Shown piece after piece: positions 15,186 through 15,382 of a stretch of DNA of 15,382 nucleotides. The position numbers and the translations under genes were made by a program. The notes beneath the pieces are model-generated. The model saw nothing but the letters and a program-made list of their open reading frames with translations, did no database searches and was not told the origin of the DNA. How positions within the stretch are numbered: position 1 is the first letter of the stretch; every line of letters starts with the position of its first letter. Location: NCBI GenBank assembly GCA_002434915.1, contig DJLG01000070.1:1-15382 (forward strand), in the 5' to 3' direction. Source of the DNA: Proteobacteria bacterium UBA6522. GTDB lineage: Bacteria > Pseudomonadota > Gammaproteobacteria > Steroidobacterales > Rariloculaceae.

Positions 15186-15382
15186 AGGAGTCGGCCGGGC
15201 AGTCGCTGGGGGAAACCCTGGAGGAAAGTCCGGGCTCCATTGGGCAGGGTGCCAGGTAATTCCTGGGGGGCGTAAGCCCACGGAAAGTGCCACAGAAAAT
15301 ATACCGCCGGTCTTAAGAGACCGGTAAGGGTGAAATGGTGCGGTAAGAGCGCACCGCACAGGTGGCGACATCTGTGGCAGGG
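15186..15382 (+). ncRNA. rnpB: RNase P RNA, type A, 5' part (runs off window)
   Basis: Catalytic RNA of ribonuclease P, which removes 5' leaders from precursor tRNAs. The universally conserved block GGAGGAAAGTCCGGGCTCC begins near 15220. It is followed by GGGTGCCAGGTAA, the stem around CCTGGGGGGCGTAAGCCCACGG, GTGCCACAGAAAATA, CCGGTAAGGGTGAAA and GGTGCGGTAAGAGCGCACCG, all in the order of the type A RNA. Several of these stretches match the Pseudomonas RNA as I remember it more closely than E. coli. The P3 arm appears short (CTGGGGGAAACCCTGG). The 5' end is estimated from alignment of the P1/P2 strand (GAGTCGGCCGGGCAGTCGC) and is uncertain by a few bases. About half the RNA lies inside the window. 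Confidence 0.97.

Noticed and set aside
15177..15371. Minus-strand 64-residue open frame at the window end
   Set aside because: It lies entirely antisense to the conserved RNase P RNA and is proline-rich in the way expected from reading structured GC-rich RNA backwards.

Overview
This window looks like ordinary chromosomal core sequence from a gammaproteobacterium with moderately low GC. Gene order around kdsD-kdsC-lptC-lptA-lptB-rpoN, ibaG-murA, sspA-sspB and lpoA/rsmI/rnpB, together with Pseudomonas-like stretches in the RNase P RNA, point towards a Pseudomonadales or Cellvibrionales-type lineage, possibly an uncultured marine one. That placement is inference from memory of synteny, not a phylogeny. 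I see no insertion sequence, phage gene, CRISPR array, tRNA or defence island.

Layout. Positions 1-3289 hold lower-glycolysis genes on the + strand: the 3' part of gap, then pgk and pyk, followed by a patatin-like lipid hydrolase whose start overlaps the end of pyk by 4 nt. Positions 4435-9270 are a tightly packed minus-strand operon read kdsD-kdsC-lptC-lptA-lptB-rpoN. It makes the Kdo precursor, makes the inner-membrane and periplasmic parts of the LPS export bridge, and ends with sigma-54. A 100-bp divergent spacer separates it from ibaG-murA on the + strand (BolA-family protein and the first committed step of peptidoglycan synthesis). About 400 nt without an assured gene follow; this stretch carries a promoter-like site, several small inverted repeats and one possible 59-codon gene. 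Next come sspA-sspB (stringent starvation protein and ClpXP adaptor), then lpoA on the minus strand (outer-membrane lipoprotein activator of peptidoglycan synthase), divergent from rsmI (16S rRNA C1402 ribose methyltransferase). The window closes inside rnpB, the RNase P RNA.

Common theme: central carbon flow feeding PEP and pyruvate, and cell-envelope construction (Kdo/LPS transport, MurA, LpoA), plus global regulators (RpoN, SspA, SspB). The striking property is compaction. Gene blocks that usually sit inside these neighbourhoods (mlaFEDCB between kdsD and ibaG; hpf-ptsN-rapZ after rpoN; petABC before sspA; diaA/yraN between sspB and lpoA) are not at their expected positions.

I do not find convincing evidence of an undescribed system. 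The best leads are the small ORF at 11019-11198 and the structured leader in front of sspA.
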